A stretch of 19,220 nt of DNA, from the NCBI GenBank assembly GCA_964459305.1, contig CAYWNA010000258.1, positions 1 to 19,220 of the forward strand, written 5' to 3'. The DNA comes from CAYWNA01 sp964459305. Its GTDB lineage: Bacteria; Planctomycetota; Planctomycetia; Pirellulales; Pirellulaceae. The notes beneath the pieces were generated by a model. The model had not been told where the DNA came from and did no database searches. It saw only the letters and a program-made list of their open reading frames with translations. Positions 1 to 7,277 of this stretch are shown in pieces. How positions within the stretch are numbered: position 1 is the stretch's first letter; the number at the start of each line of letters is the position of its first letter. The position numbers and the translations under genes are program-made.

Positions 1-218
1 TCGATGACCAAGCTCCGATTCAGGTACGGAAACCCGACCGACCCCGAATAGCGCAGGTTCCCGCACGTCGCCGTCTCCGGCTGATTGCCCGTACCGATGG
101 GCCCGATAAAACCGACGCCCCGAACAGGCAATTGGCGGAGCTCCGCACCGCACGCTGCCGAGGCGAAAGCGACCCATGCGGCAGTTCTCAGGAGGGCTGT
201 CCAATGGCGTTGCAGCAT
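1..218 (-). CDS. Secreted protein of unknown function, N-terminal part only
   Basis: The gene starts at an ATG whose complement lies at 216-218 and runs leftward off the window, so only about 72 codons are visible and they are open throughout. The protein begins MLQRHWTALLRTAAW, followed by a hydrophobic stretch and the sequence SAACGAELRQ. This is a typical Sec signal peptide with a likely cleavage after CGA; the Cys gives only a poor lipobox, so a lipoprotein is less likely. A GGAG sits about 9 bases before the ATG. The mature part (ELRQLPVRGVGFIGP..., later GFPYLNRSLVI) is not recognised. It is transcribed away from the RND operon, and the two share the gene-free stretch 219-908. Coding status rests on the open frame, signal peptide and Shine-Dalgarno site; no function is proposed. 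Confidence 0.7.
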   Translation of the reverse strand, partial: MLQRHWTALLRTAAWVAFASAACGAELRQLPVRGVGFIGPIGTGNQPETATCGNLRYSGSVGFPYLNRSLVI

Positions 219-452
219 CTTGGTGTTCTCCAGGAGGAGCTCGGTTGAATAGAGTGTTCTTGGACGGAAAATGAGGTTTTATGGTTTCGGTTGCCCGCGG
301 CAAAGTCAACAACCAGTTTGCCGACTTTAGACGGCTCTTTCAACGGCGGCTTGACGACAGTTTTTCAGGCGCCGGCCACCGATGGGACGCGTAGAGCCCC
401 GGTGACAAGCGACGGCCAAAGGCCAGGGCGGCTCAACTTCGGCTCACCCGAT

Positions 453-513
453 GCACGCCTCTTGGAGACGCGTGCTTCAACAGCTAACGCGCGGAGGCGT
501 GTCGGACCTCCGC
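453..513. repeat. Two adjacent inverted repeats (stem-loops)
   Basis: First stem: GCACGC (453-458) pairs with GCGTGC (470-475), continued inside by CTC (459-461) with GAG (465-467) around a TTG loop, leaving a two-base bulge. Second stem: GCGGAGG (491-497) pairs perfectly with CCTCCGC (507-513) around a 9-base loop. Neither is followed by a T-run. They could be a structured 5' leader, a REP-like element or chance in GC-rich DNA. Confidence 0.35.
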
Positions 514-825
514 AGGTAAACGCAATCTGCTAACTTGCGTGGGGCGATGTCACCTGCGCATCAAACGATCGCATGATGGGAGCGGTAGCGGCGTCCCTGA
601 GGCGTGGTTAGGGGCGCGTGTGGGCGTGGTGGACACCTTGTGATGGTGAAGAAGGTTCGCTATGCGGCACGGTGGCAGCCGGCGTTTCGCTGACATGGCC
701 ACTTCGGCCGCGGACGCCCTCACGTTCACCACTCACGACGTACCACTCGGAGTTGCCCCGTTTCCGCGACCACTGGTCGCGGCCTTACAGCCCGGTTGTT
801 GAGTAGGCGGGGCGGTTGGGGATAC

Positions 826-853
826 TTGATGGCGGGCCGCGAACCGCTATAGA
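826..853 (+). promoter_or_regulatory. Candidate sigma70-type promoter of the RND operon
   Basis: TTGATG (826-831) and TATAGA (848-853) are separated by 16 bases, which would start transcription near 860 and leave a leader of about 50 bases before the adaptor gene ATG at 909. AAAAGGA at 897-902 serves as the ribosome binding site. No operator-like palindrome or adjacent regulator gene was seen. Confidence 0.4.
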
Positions 854-908
854 CTAGTGGCCATCGGAGTTGCGCGACCCCATTTCTTCTGGCTGAAAAG
901 GACGCCTT

Positions 909-2030
909 ATGGGACGGATCATCTCCAGGCATTCGATCACGGCCGTGATCGGCATCGGCGTGCTCGTGATTGCGAGCGTTGCCTTGATGTTGCTTGTCAG
1001 CAGGCCCGGGCGGACTCAGAGTGAAAAACCGTCGTCGCGCGTTGCCCAGGTTACGACGCAGGTGCTCACTCCGCAGCCGTGGCAAGAATCGTTTCGCACT
1101 TACGGTGTCGTCAAGCCGGTGGAGGAGATCGACTTGGCCATCGATTTCGCCGCGACCGTCGAGACCGTCCATTTCGAGGAGGGCCAACGGGTCGAGGCGG
1201 GAACCAAGCTGATCGAGTTCGATCCGCGGAAACGCCAGCTGAAGCTCGAACAAGCCAACGCGGTGGTTGACGACGCGCGGGTCCGCCTGAATGAAGCCCG
1301 CAACGATTTGCAGCGGGCCGTCAAGCTGCGGCAGGGGGGTGTGGTCACCACCGATGAGCATCAGCAGTGCGAGGCCAACTACCGCAGCACCGAAGCCCGG
1401 CTGGCCGAAGCCCTAGCCGCCCAGGCCCTGGCCCAGCGCGAGCTGGACGAGAATACGCTGCTGAGCCCGGTCAGTGGGCTGGTGGCCAGCCGTTCGGTCG
1501 AGCCGGGCGAAACCGTCATGCCCGGCGAGGCGCTGGCCAAGGTGCAGGTGGTGGAAACGGTCCGCGTGGTGACCTACGTCAGCGAACGCGACATCAACTC
1601 GTTGCGGGTCGGGGCAACGGCGGCGGTTGCCGCGGCCGCGGCTCCCGGGGAACTCTACGGGGCCCGGATCGAGTCGCTCGGTGCTACGGCCGATTCCAAG
1701 ACAGGCAACTTCTCCGTCAAGTTGACCGTGTCGAATGAACACGGTCTGTTGCGCGACGGGATGACGGCCCGCGTGACGTTGCAGGGCATCACCGTCGACG
1801 ACGCCCTCATCGTGCCCCGCACCGCGCTGGCCGACCGGAATCGCCGCCGCGTGGTGTACGTGGTCCGCGATGGGAAGGCAGTCGAGATACAGCCCGCGCT
1901 GGCGATCGACACGGGCGAGGCGTACCTGGTGCTCGCCGGTCTGTCGGCCGGCGACGAGGTCATCCTCAACGGCGACGCGGAGATCATCGACGGGACCCCG
2001 GTCGAGCCGGTGTCGGGAAGTGGAACATGA
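909..2030 (+). CDS. RND efflux periplasmic adaptor (HlyD/AcrA-type membrane fusion protein)
   Basis: This 373-residue adaptor would link an inner-membrane RND pump to an outer-membrane channel. It has an N-terminal membrane anchor (about residues 10-31, ending ALMLLVSRPG) and no lipobox Cys. The first half of the lipoyl-like domain is at about 80-108 (VHFEEGQRVEAGTKLIEFD). A Glu/Ala/Arg-rich helical hairpin spans about 109-180. The second lipoyl half is at about 182-212 (LLSPVSGLVASRSVEPGE). A beta-barrel and membrane-proximal domain follow (LRDGMTARVTL, then ALIVPRTAL). The hairpin is short, so contact with a channel may be limited. The ATG has AAAAGGA six bases upstream, and the stop overlaps the next start as ATGA (2027-2030), so the two proteins are translationally coupled. 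Family assignment is secure from architecture; the substrate cannot be told. No TolC-type channel gene lies in the window. Confidence 0.93.
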   Translation: MGRIISRHSITAVIGIGVLVIASVALMLLVSRPGRTQSEKPSSRVAQVTTQVLTPQPWQESFRTYGVVKPVEEIDLAIDFAATVETVHFEEGQRVEAGTKLIEFDPRKRQLKLEQANAVVDDARVRLNEARNDLQRAVKLRQGGVVTTDEHQQCEANYRSTEARLAEALAAQALAQRELDENTLLSPVSGLVASRSVEPGETVMPGEALAKVQVVETVRVVTYVSERDINSLRVGATAAVAAAAAPGELYGARIESLGATADSKTGNFSVKLTVSNEHGLLRDGMTARVTLQGITVDDALIVPRTALADRNRRRVVYVVRDGKAVEIQPALAIDTGEAYLVLAGLSAGDEVILNGDAEIIDGTPVEPVSGSGT

Positions 2031-5000
2031 CCGCTGTCTATGCCTTCTTCGTGCGGCGACCGCTGCTGGTGAACCTGCTGGTGGTGCTCGCGCTGACTAC
2101 CGGCGGCCTGTCGATCTGGCGGTTGAAGTACGATACGTTCCCCACGATTGACCTAGGGCTGGTCAAGATCACCACGTTCCGCCCCGGGGCGGGGCCGGAA
2201 GACATCGAGCTTTCGATCACGGTGCCGATTGAGGACGAGATCCTCAAGGTCGACGGGTTGGACAAGGTCACGTCGAACAGCATGGAAGCGATGTCGGTTG
2301 TCCTGGTACGACTCTCACCCGATGTGCGGGACAAGGCCAAGGTCCTGACCGACCTCCAAAAGGCCGTTGATCGCGCCGCGGCCCGCCTACCCGGCGACCT
2401 GCCAGAGAAGCCGCTGGTCGAGGAGCTCTCGAGCACCCGCGTCCCGGTAATGGAGGTCCACGTTTGCGGCTCGGTGCCCGAGGAGACGCTCCGCCGCACG
2501 GCGCGGCAGCTCGAAAACGGCTTTCGCGAGGTCGACGGTGTCTCGGGCGTCGAGAAGGTGGGGTACCGCAAACGGGAAGTGCGGGTCCTGCTCAAGCCCG
2601 ACCGCCTGCACCGCCTGGGCATCTCGTTCGCCGAGATCGCCGACGCCGTCGCCCGCCGTAACGTCCGCGACACGGGTGGATCGCTCGAGTCGTTCGTAGC
2701 CGAGCGAAAGGTCCTCACGGTCGGCCAGTTCGACTATCCCAAAGAAGTTCAGCGGGTCGTCATCCGCACGGCCGGGCCGGGCAACTACGTGCGAGTCCGC
2801 GATGTGGCCGACGTGGTCCTCGACTACGAGGACTGGAAAATCCAGTCCCGCACCGACGGCGTGCCGGGCGTCTCGATCCTGGTGAGGAAGAAGGAGGAGG
2901 CCGACGGGCTGAAGACGGCCCGGGCCGTCCGCGAGTTCGTCGGCCAGGCCCGCAAGAACCTGCCGCCCGGCGTCACGTTGATCGAGGTCAACGACCTCTC
3001 GCGATTCACAGTCGACATGCTCGGCTCGCTGACCAACAACGCGGTGGTTGGGCTGTTGCTGGTGCTGGTCGTGCTGTTGATCTTCTGCGACGTGCGGCTC
3101 GCATTCTGGGTGGCGTTCGGCCTGCCGGTGGCCATCTGCATCACGTTCACGCTGATGCTGATCTTCGGCCTGGGCATCAACTTCACGACCCTCATGGGCC
3201 TGATCCTCGTGCTCGGGATGCTGATCGACGATGCCATCGTGACCGGCGAGAGCATCTACCGTTTGCAGGAGGAAGGTTTGCCGGCCGAGGAGGCCTGCGT
3301 TCAGGGCACGGCTCAGATTGCCCGGCCGGTGATCATGAGCACGATCACCACGGTGCTGGCATTCGCGCCGGCGGCGTTCCTCGGCGGTTACGAAGGAAAA
3401 TTCCTCTGGACGATTCCCACGATGGCGCTGTTGGTGTTGGGGGCGTCGCTCGTCGAGTGCCAGTTCATGCTGCCGCCGCACCTGGCGCACGGCGGCGGTC
3501 ATAAGCCTCGGCCGAAGCGCTGGTTCACGTACGTACAGAGGCTCTATGATTCTTTCGTGTTACAGGCAATACGGTACCGCTACGCGACCATCGTGCTGTT
3601 CGTGACGGTCTGCCTGGCGATCGTGGCGTGGGGCGTCGCGGTGATCCGGTTCAACCTCTACCCGGAGATGGACATCGACACGTTCAACATCGCCGTCGAG
3701 CTGCCCGAGGGAACGTCGTTTGCCGAGACGTCGCGCAAGGTGGAAGAGCTCGAAGAGCTGGTCCGCGATGACGAGATCGTGCCGCCGCAGGACCTGTTGA
3801 ACGTCAACACCCGCATCGGCCACCACGACATGAACATCTACGGCGTGACCGAGGGGCGGAACACGGCCTGGGCTCTGATCACCGTCTACGTCCAGCCGCA
3901 GGGCGAGCGGGAAGTCAACACGAACGACGTCATCGCCAAGCTCCGCGACCGCGTGGGAAACTTCAAGGGATACAACCGTATCATCATCGAGCCGCTGGAC
4001 GACGCCCCCGTGATGGGCCAGCCGGTCGAGGTCGAGATCATCGGCAACGACGACAGCCGCCACGAGTTGGCCGACGTGCTGGTCGACTATCTCAAGAAAT
4101 ACGACGGGACTCACAACGTCGTGACCAGCTACAAGCCGGGCAAAGACATCGTCAAGCTCAATCTGAACCACGAGGCCTTGGCCGACCGCGGGCTGGCGGT
4201 GGCGGACGTGGTTCGGGCCGTCCGCATTGCGTTCGACGGCGAGGTGATCGACGAACTGCAAACGATCGACGAGAAGATCGAGTACCGCCTTCAGTTCGAG
4301 CCGTCCCAGCAGGGCCGCATGGAAACGCTACGAGATCTGACGGTCATCAACCGGCACGGCGCGCCGGTATCGCTGCGAGGCGTTGCCCGCCTGGAGGAAC
4401 GCCCCGGCGACGCGGCCATCAAGCACTACTTCGGCGAGCGAACGCTTACGGTTTACGCCGACATCGACCGCTCGAAAGTCTCTGCCGAGCAGATCAACGC
4501 CGACCTAATGCGGTTCGTCGACGAGCAACGCCTGCTGCAACGGTTCGACCGCCTGCGGCTATGGTACGGCGGCGAGCTCGAGCAGCAGCGCGAGTCGCTC
4601 GGGAACATCGGCTTCGCGTTCCTGATCTGCTCGCTGGGCATCTTTCTGCTGCTGGTGATCGTCTTCAACTCGTTCACGCAGCCGTTTCTCATCATGGCCG
4701 TGATTCCGTTTGGCGTAACCGGCGTGATCGTCGGGTTCGGGCTGCAGGGGATCGACCTAAGCTTCATCGCCCTGATCGGCATCCTGGGCCTGACTGGCGT
4801 GCTGGTGAACGACTCGCTGGTCATGATCGACAGCCTCAATCACAAGAAGCTCGCCGCCGAAGAGCGATTCCTCTCCGACGACGGCATCGCCCAAGGCGCC
4901 CGCCTCCGCCTCCGTCCGATCGTCATCACGTCAGTCACCACCATCGCTGGCCTCGCCCCCGCCGCCTACGGTCTGGGCGGATCGAACCCGTTCATGACCC

Positions 5001-5143
5001 CCATCGTCATGGCCATGGTCTGGGGCGTTGGGTTCGGTACCTTCGTCTCCTTGATTTTGCTGCCGTGCCTGTATGCCGTGGATCAAGACATTCGACGGGT
5101 CGTGAGGTGGGTATTGGGCTCCCAATTCAACTCACCGGCGTAG
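2027..5143 (+). CDS. RND-family inner-membrane efflux transporter (HAE1/AcrB-like)
   Basis: The 1038-residue length fits a full RND transporter with two repeats of six membrane helices and two large periplasmic loops. TM1 (about residues 13-30) follows FVRRPLLVNLL. The TM2-TM6 block begins near 335. The proton-relay pair of TM4 is D401-D402 in GMLIDDAIVTGES. The second half repeats the plan from about 515, and TM10 reads GLTGVLVNDSLVMID, placing N928-D929 where AcrB has K940-N941. The missing Lys is a real difference from AcrB but, from memory, recurs in other HAE1-like clades. The Asp pair is intact, so a proton-driven exporter is expected. Start codon and coupling to the adaptor come from the four-base ATGA overlap. 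The drug, metal or lipid substrate cannot be told from sequence. Confidence 0.95.
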   Translation: MTAVYAFFVRRPLLVNLLVVLALTTGGLSIWRLKYDTFPTIDLGLVKITTFRPGAGPEDIELSITVPIEDEILKVDGLDKVTSNSMEAMSVVLVRLSPDVRDKAKVLTDLQKAVDRAAARLPGDLPEKPLVEELSSTRVPVMEVHVCGSVPEETLRRTARQLENGFREVDGVSGVEKVGYRKREVRVLLKPDRLHRLGISFAEIADAVARRNVRDTGGSLESFVAERKVLTVGQFDYPKEVQRVVIRTAGPGNYVRVRDVADVVLDYEDWKIQSRTDGVPGVSILVRKKEEADGLKTARAVREFVGQARKNLPPGVTLIEVNDLSRFTVDMLGSLTNNAVVGLLLVLVVLLIFCDVRLAFWVAFGLPVAICITFTLMLIFGLGINFTTLMGLILVLGMLIDDAIVTGESIYRLQEEGLPAEEACVQGTAQIARPVIMSTITTVLAFAPAAFLGGYEGKFLWTIPTMALLVLGASLVECQFMLPPHLAHGGGHKPRPKRWFTYVQRLYDSFVLQAIRYRYATIVLFVTVCLAIVAWGVAVIRFNLYPEMDIDTFNIAVELPEGTSFAETSRKVEELEELVRDDEIVPPQDLLNVNTRIGHHDMNIYGVTEGRNTAWALITVYVQPQGEREVNTNDVIAKLRDRVGNFKGYNRIIIEPLDDAPVMGQPVEVEIIGNDDSRHELADVLVDYLKKYDGTHNVVTSYKPGKDIVKLNLNHEALADRGLAVADVVRAVRIAFDGEVIDELQTIDEKIEYRLQFEPSQQGRMETLRDLTVINRHGAPVSLRGVARLEERPGDAAIKHYFGERTLTVYADIDRSKVSAEQINADLMRFVDEQRLLQRFDRLRLWYGGELEQQRESLGNIGFAFLICSLGIFLLLVIVFNSFTQPFLIMAVIPFGVTGVIVGFGLQGIDLSFIALIGILGLTGVLVNDSLVMIDSLNHKKLAAEERFLSDDGIAQGARLRLRPIVITSVTTIAGLAPAAYGLGGSNPFMTPIVMAMVWGVGFGTFVSLILLPCLYAVDQDIRRVVRWVLGSQFNSPA

Positions 5144-5154
5144 AGGCCGAGATG

Positions 5155-5179
5155 TTCGTGCCGTAACAGCGTTCACGAA
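5155..5179 (+). terminator. Weak hairpin after the RND operon
   Basis: TTCGTG (5155-5160) pairs with CACGAA (5174-5179), and the stem continues inside with AAC (5165-5167) pairing GTT (5171-5173) after a four-base bulge. It lies 11 bases past the transporter stop, between convergent genes. There is no T-run, so it is at best a poor intrinsic terminator. Confidence 0.25.
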
Positions 5180-5291
5180 ACGATAGGTGGCAAAATGTGA
5201 AGGTCTTTTCGCGAGCGTTGCTACTGCCCTCGCCAGCGCGCTGCCAGACGCATTTTTGTCGAGCGTTTCTCACCTCTTCAACCAAAAGAAG

Positions 5292-6245
5292 TCAACCTCC
5301 GTTTTCCACAATCTCCTCGTTGGTCAGGGGATGGCGATAACGCACCTGTCCTGTCCGGGGATTGAAGTCGTAGGCCACATTTCTCCGAGTGTCGTATAGA
5401 GCCATCCAGGGGGCATGAAAGATGGTTGCGTTGTCCAAGGGCCTGCCGCCGAGTTTCAGGGCCTGCAGAATAATCTGCTGTGTAATCATGGCGCCGCATC
5501 CTGCTACGAGAGCGCCGATGGAACGGTTGGATATTTTCAGAGCCAACCACTTGTCCTTGACTTCAGGGTCCACGCCCTTCCAGAGCTGTGGTGCACCGGC
5601 CAGTCTCTGGAAGAAGAGCCACTGTGTCTTCTTGATCAGTTCGGCATCGATTTCGTGCAGCGGCCGTCCGGCCGTAGGCAAGTCCAGCGTCTCTTCCCAT
5701 GTCTCACTGTCCGCCGTGTTGGAAAAACTCCAGACCACGAAATGGTAGGGCAGAGCCCAGGATTCGACAGCCGGTTTGCCTCCCGGCAAGTCGCTGCCAA
5801 CCTGTTTTCCGATACGGGTATAGAAGATCCTGCCCGCCATTCCATCCATGGCCCAACTGAGCACGTCGTGCTCCCTGAAAAGTCTCTCGGTCAACGCGGC
5901 ATCGCTGTGAAAATCGAGTTTCATGCCGGGGTACGTGCGCACTTGAATTGCCGGGTTGATTTTCTTGAGGTACGTGGCGGTAGCCTCGACCTTCTGCATC
6001 CCCACCGTGTCATCAAATGCAAAGGGGGTGCGGTTGGCGTTCGTGCCGTCCACCTCGTCACAATCCATCAGCGTGAACTTCTCAAAGCCGGCCCGGGCCA
6101 ACAGGGCTGCAGCGTTCATGCCCATCCCCCCGATTCCGAGCAGGAGCAGGCGAGTCTCCTTCAGAATGCGGTTTTGCTCGGCTGTCAACAATCCGCTTTG
6201 GCGATCCACAAGCTGATCCCAACGGATCTTGTCTGTCTGTGACAC
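5292..6245 (-). CDS. ThiF/MoeB/E1-like adenylating enzyme, first copy
   Basis: I choose the GTG at 6245 as start because AGGAGG lies six bases upstream; this gives 317 residues, MSQTDKIRWDQLVDRQSG. E1-like enzymes activate a C-terminal carboxylate with ATP. The nucleotide-binding loop LGIGGMG is at about 36-42, followed by LMDCDEVDGTNANR (59-72), with the Asp, Asn and Arg that contact ATP in MoeB. K85 (GMQKVEA) and D134 (WAMDG) match the MoeB Lys and Mg-binding Asp. The CxxC pairs of the MoeB/ThiF zinc site are absent; only two Cys are present and no obvious catalytic Cys loop is seen. The C-terminal half (ALPYHFVVWSFSNT and beyond) is unlike standard ThiF. It lies 70 bases after the methyltransferase stop on the same strand, probably in one operon. 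Its partner carboxylate is unknown; no ubiquitin-like or ThiS-like protein is nearby. Confidence 0.85.
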   Translation of the reverse strand: MSQTDKIRWDQLVDRQSGLLTAEQNRILKETRLLLLGIGGMGMNAAALLARAGFEKFTLMDCDEVDGTNANRTPFAFDDTVGMQKVEATATYLKKINPAIQVRTYPGMKLDFHSDAALTERLFREHDVLSWAMDGMAGRIFYTRIGKQVGSDLPGGKPAVESWALPYHFVVWSFSNTADSETWEETLDLPTAGRPLHEIDAELIKKTQWLFFQRLAGAPQLWKGVDPEVKDKWLALKISNRSIGALVAGCGAMITQQIILQALKLGGRPLDNATIFHAPWMALYDTRRNVAYDFNPRTGQVRYRHPLTNEEIVENGG

Positions 6246-6251
6246 GACTTT

Positions 6252-6257
6252 CCTCCT
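6252..6257 (-). promoter_or_regulatory. Ribosome binding site deciding the ThiF-1 start
   Basis: The minus strand reads AGGAGG, six bases before the GTG at 6245. The longer in-frame start at 6308 is also a GTG but has no such site and adds 21 residues upstream of the conserved WDQLVDRQSG segment that aligns with the start of the second ThiF protein. Confidence 0.6.
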
Positions 6258-6315
6258 GTCGTTCTTTCCATCTGTAACAAGGGGAATGGCGGCGAATTCG
6301 CCTGACACCGAAACA

Positions 6316-6939
6316 CTACGCCGGCTTTCTCGCCACCAGGTACGCCAGGGGTACCATGAAACGCACGATATCCTTCTCGATTACTTCAAACCCCGCCCCG
6401 GTAACAAGTTCACGAAAACTCGCCACGCTGAAACGCCGATACACGGGCATGCGATAGATCAACACCGCCACGCGCGACAGGATATGCGCCTTCAATCCCG
6501 CCCCGTGACAATATGTGGGTGCCACCAGCTTTCCACCGGGCTTGAGCACGCGCATGGCATTCTGCAGAACCTCCTTCGGCCAAGGGACAACATGCAGGAG
6601 ATTGGTCATTACGACGGCATCAAAAGTGGCATCGTCAAAACCGAGGGCATCGGCACTCCGGCAGGTGAACGTGACGTTGGTAAGCCCCTTTTGCTCGACT
6701 TTCCCGCGGGCCACATCAAGCATTTTCTCTACAAGGTCCACGCCATCCACATGCTTGCACTGCTGTGCCAGTGCCACCACCGTTTCGCCTGTACCGCAGC
6801 CCACATCGAGCACCCGTTCCACTTCCCCCACGCTTTCGGAAATCCTCGGTGCCAAGACCAGGGCCTCGCGACTGCCGATGTGCTCGTCATAGGTCGGTGC
6901 GTACTTGGCCCAGAACCTTGCATCCCTCTCGTTTTGCAT
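6316..6939 (-). CDS. Class I SAM-dependent methyltransferase (Methyltransf_11/UbiE-like)
   Basis: This 207-residue Rossmann methyltransferase opens with FWAKYAPTYD. Motif I is VLDVGCGTG at about 43-51, the acidic residue binding the SAM ribose is D68 (DGVD), and motif II is SADAL near 95-99. The post-motif LLHVVPWP and VLKPGGKLV complete the SAM-binding core. The C-terminal cap (YRRFSVASFRELVTGAGF, then PLAYLVARKP) resembles small generic methyltransferases common in Firmicutes-type genomes, going by memory. The substrate is not predictable. A GGAG lies nine bases before the ATG. It is the promoter-proximal gene of a probable two-gene unit with ThiF-1 and is divergent from ThiF-2, so modification of the ThiF product or of the same carrier is a reasonable inference. 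Confidence 0.88.
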   Translation of the reverse strand: MQNERDARFWAKYAPTYDEHIGSREALVLAPRISESVGEVERVLDVGCGTGETVVALAQQCKHVDGVDLVEKMLDVARGKVEQKGLTNVTFTCRSADALGFDDATFDAVVMTNLLHVVPWPKEVLQNAMRVLKPGGKLVAPTYCHGAGLKAHILSRVAVLIYRMPVYRRFSVASFRELVTGAGFEVIEKDIVRFMVPLAYLVARKPA

Positions 6940-6996
6940 TCAAGTAGACTCCGCTCGTTGTCAAGAACCGGTATAGGCCTCATCATGCTGCACCTT

Positions 6997-7023
6997 TTTA
7001 TAGGAGCGTTGCCGCAAGGACAA
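6997..7023 (-). promoter_or_regulatory. Candidate promoter for the methyltransferase/ThiF-1 unit
   Basis: On the minus strand TTGTCC (7023-7018) and TATAAA (7002-6997) are 15 bases apart, slightly short of ideal. Transcription would begin about 50 bases before the methyltransferase ATG at 6939. It faces away from the plus-strand promoter at 7163-7190 in the same divergent gap. Confidence 0.3.
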
Positions 7024-7162
7024 CCCGACCCGTGCTTTGCCTGTCAAGCCAATGCCCCTTGCTCGGAATTGGATGCTAAAATGCGCTCATGGATAGGATG
7101 CGCCGGAGGAGCGAAGAGCAGAAGACGGAGACCGTCAGAGACGCCATGGCGATTGTGGAGCA

Positions 7163-7190
7163 ATGACTGACCGGATAGGGATGCTATACT
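7163..7190 (+). promoter_or_regulatory. Candidate promoter for the 17-codon ORF and ThiF-2
   Basis: ATGACT (7163-7168) and TATACT (7185-7190) are spaced by 16 bases; the -10 box matches the consensus at five of six positions. Predicted transcription start is near 7197, so a TTG start at 7195 for ThiF-2 would fall outside the message. The leader of roughly 26 bases contains GGAGGA and AGGGG before the ATG at 7224. Confidence 0.4.
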
Positions 7191-7223
7191 TGAGTTGTCC
7201 AGGCGGAGGATAGGGGTCCACCA

Positions 7224-7277
7224 ATGGCTGTGTTACAGGTTTTCAAGAAGTGGGACTCGGATCATGATTTGGGATGA
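7224..7277 (+). CDS. Possible 17-residue peptide overlapping the ThiF-2 start
   Basis: ATG at 7224 opens MAVLQVFKKWDSDHDLG, ending in TGA at 7275-7277. AGGGG (7212-7216) is seven bases upstream, with GGAGGA (7205-7210) just before it, the best Shine-Dalgarno context in this gap. The ThiF-2 ATG at 7264 lies inside the frame (14-base overlap, different frame) and itself has a weak site, so translation of the small frame would probably deliver ribosomes to ThiF-2. It may be only a coupling leader. Because MccB-type ThiF relatives modify very short peptides, it may instead be a substrate peptide. Nothing in the sequence proves it is translated. Confidence 0.35.
   Translation: MAVLQVFKKWDSDHDLG

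Larger units (their letters stand above)
219..908. other. Gene-free divergent intergenic stretch
   Basis: This stretch separates the leftward secreted-protein gene from the rightward RND operon. The short open frames in it start at weak codons, have no ribosome binding sites and give low-complexity Arg/Pro/Ser-rich translations, so I do not call genes. What I can see is a pair of stem-loops at 453-513 and a promoter-like site at 826-853, listed separately. Nothing resembling a tRNA, riboswitch or insertion sequence was recognised. Confidence 0.5.

Noticed and set aside
2387..3502. 371-codon open frame on the minus strand
   Set aside because: His/Gln/Asp-rich antisense shadow of the RND transporter gene, with no domain or ribosome binding site.
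5415..7170. Plus-strand open frames of 275 and 313 codons
   Set aside because: They run antisense to ThiF-1 and the first methyltransferase, both of which show full motifs; the shadows do not.
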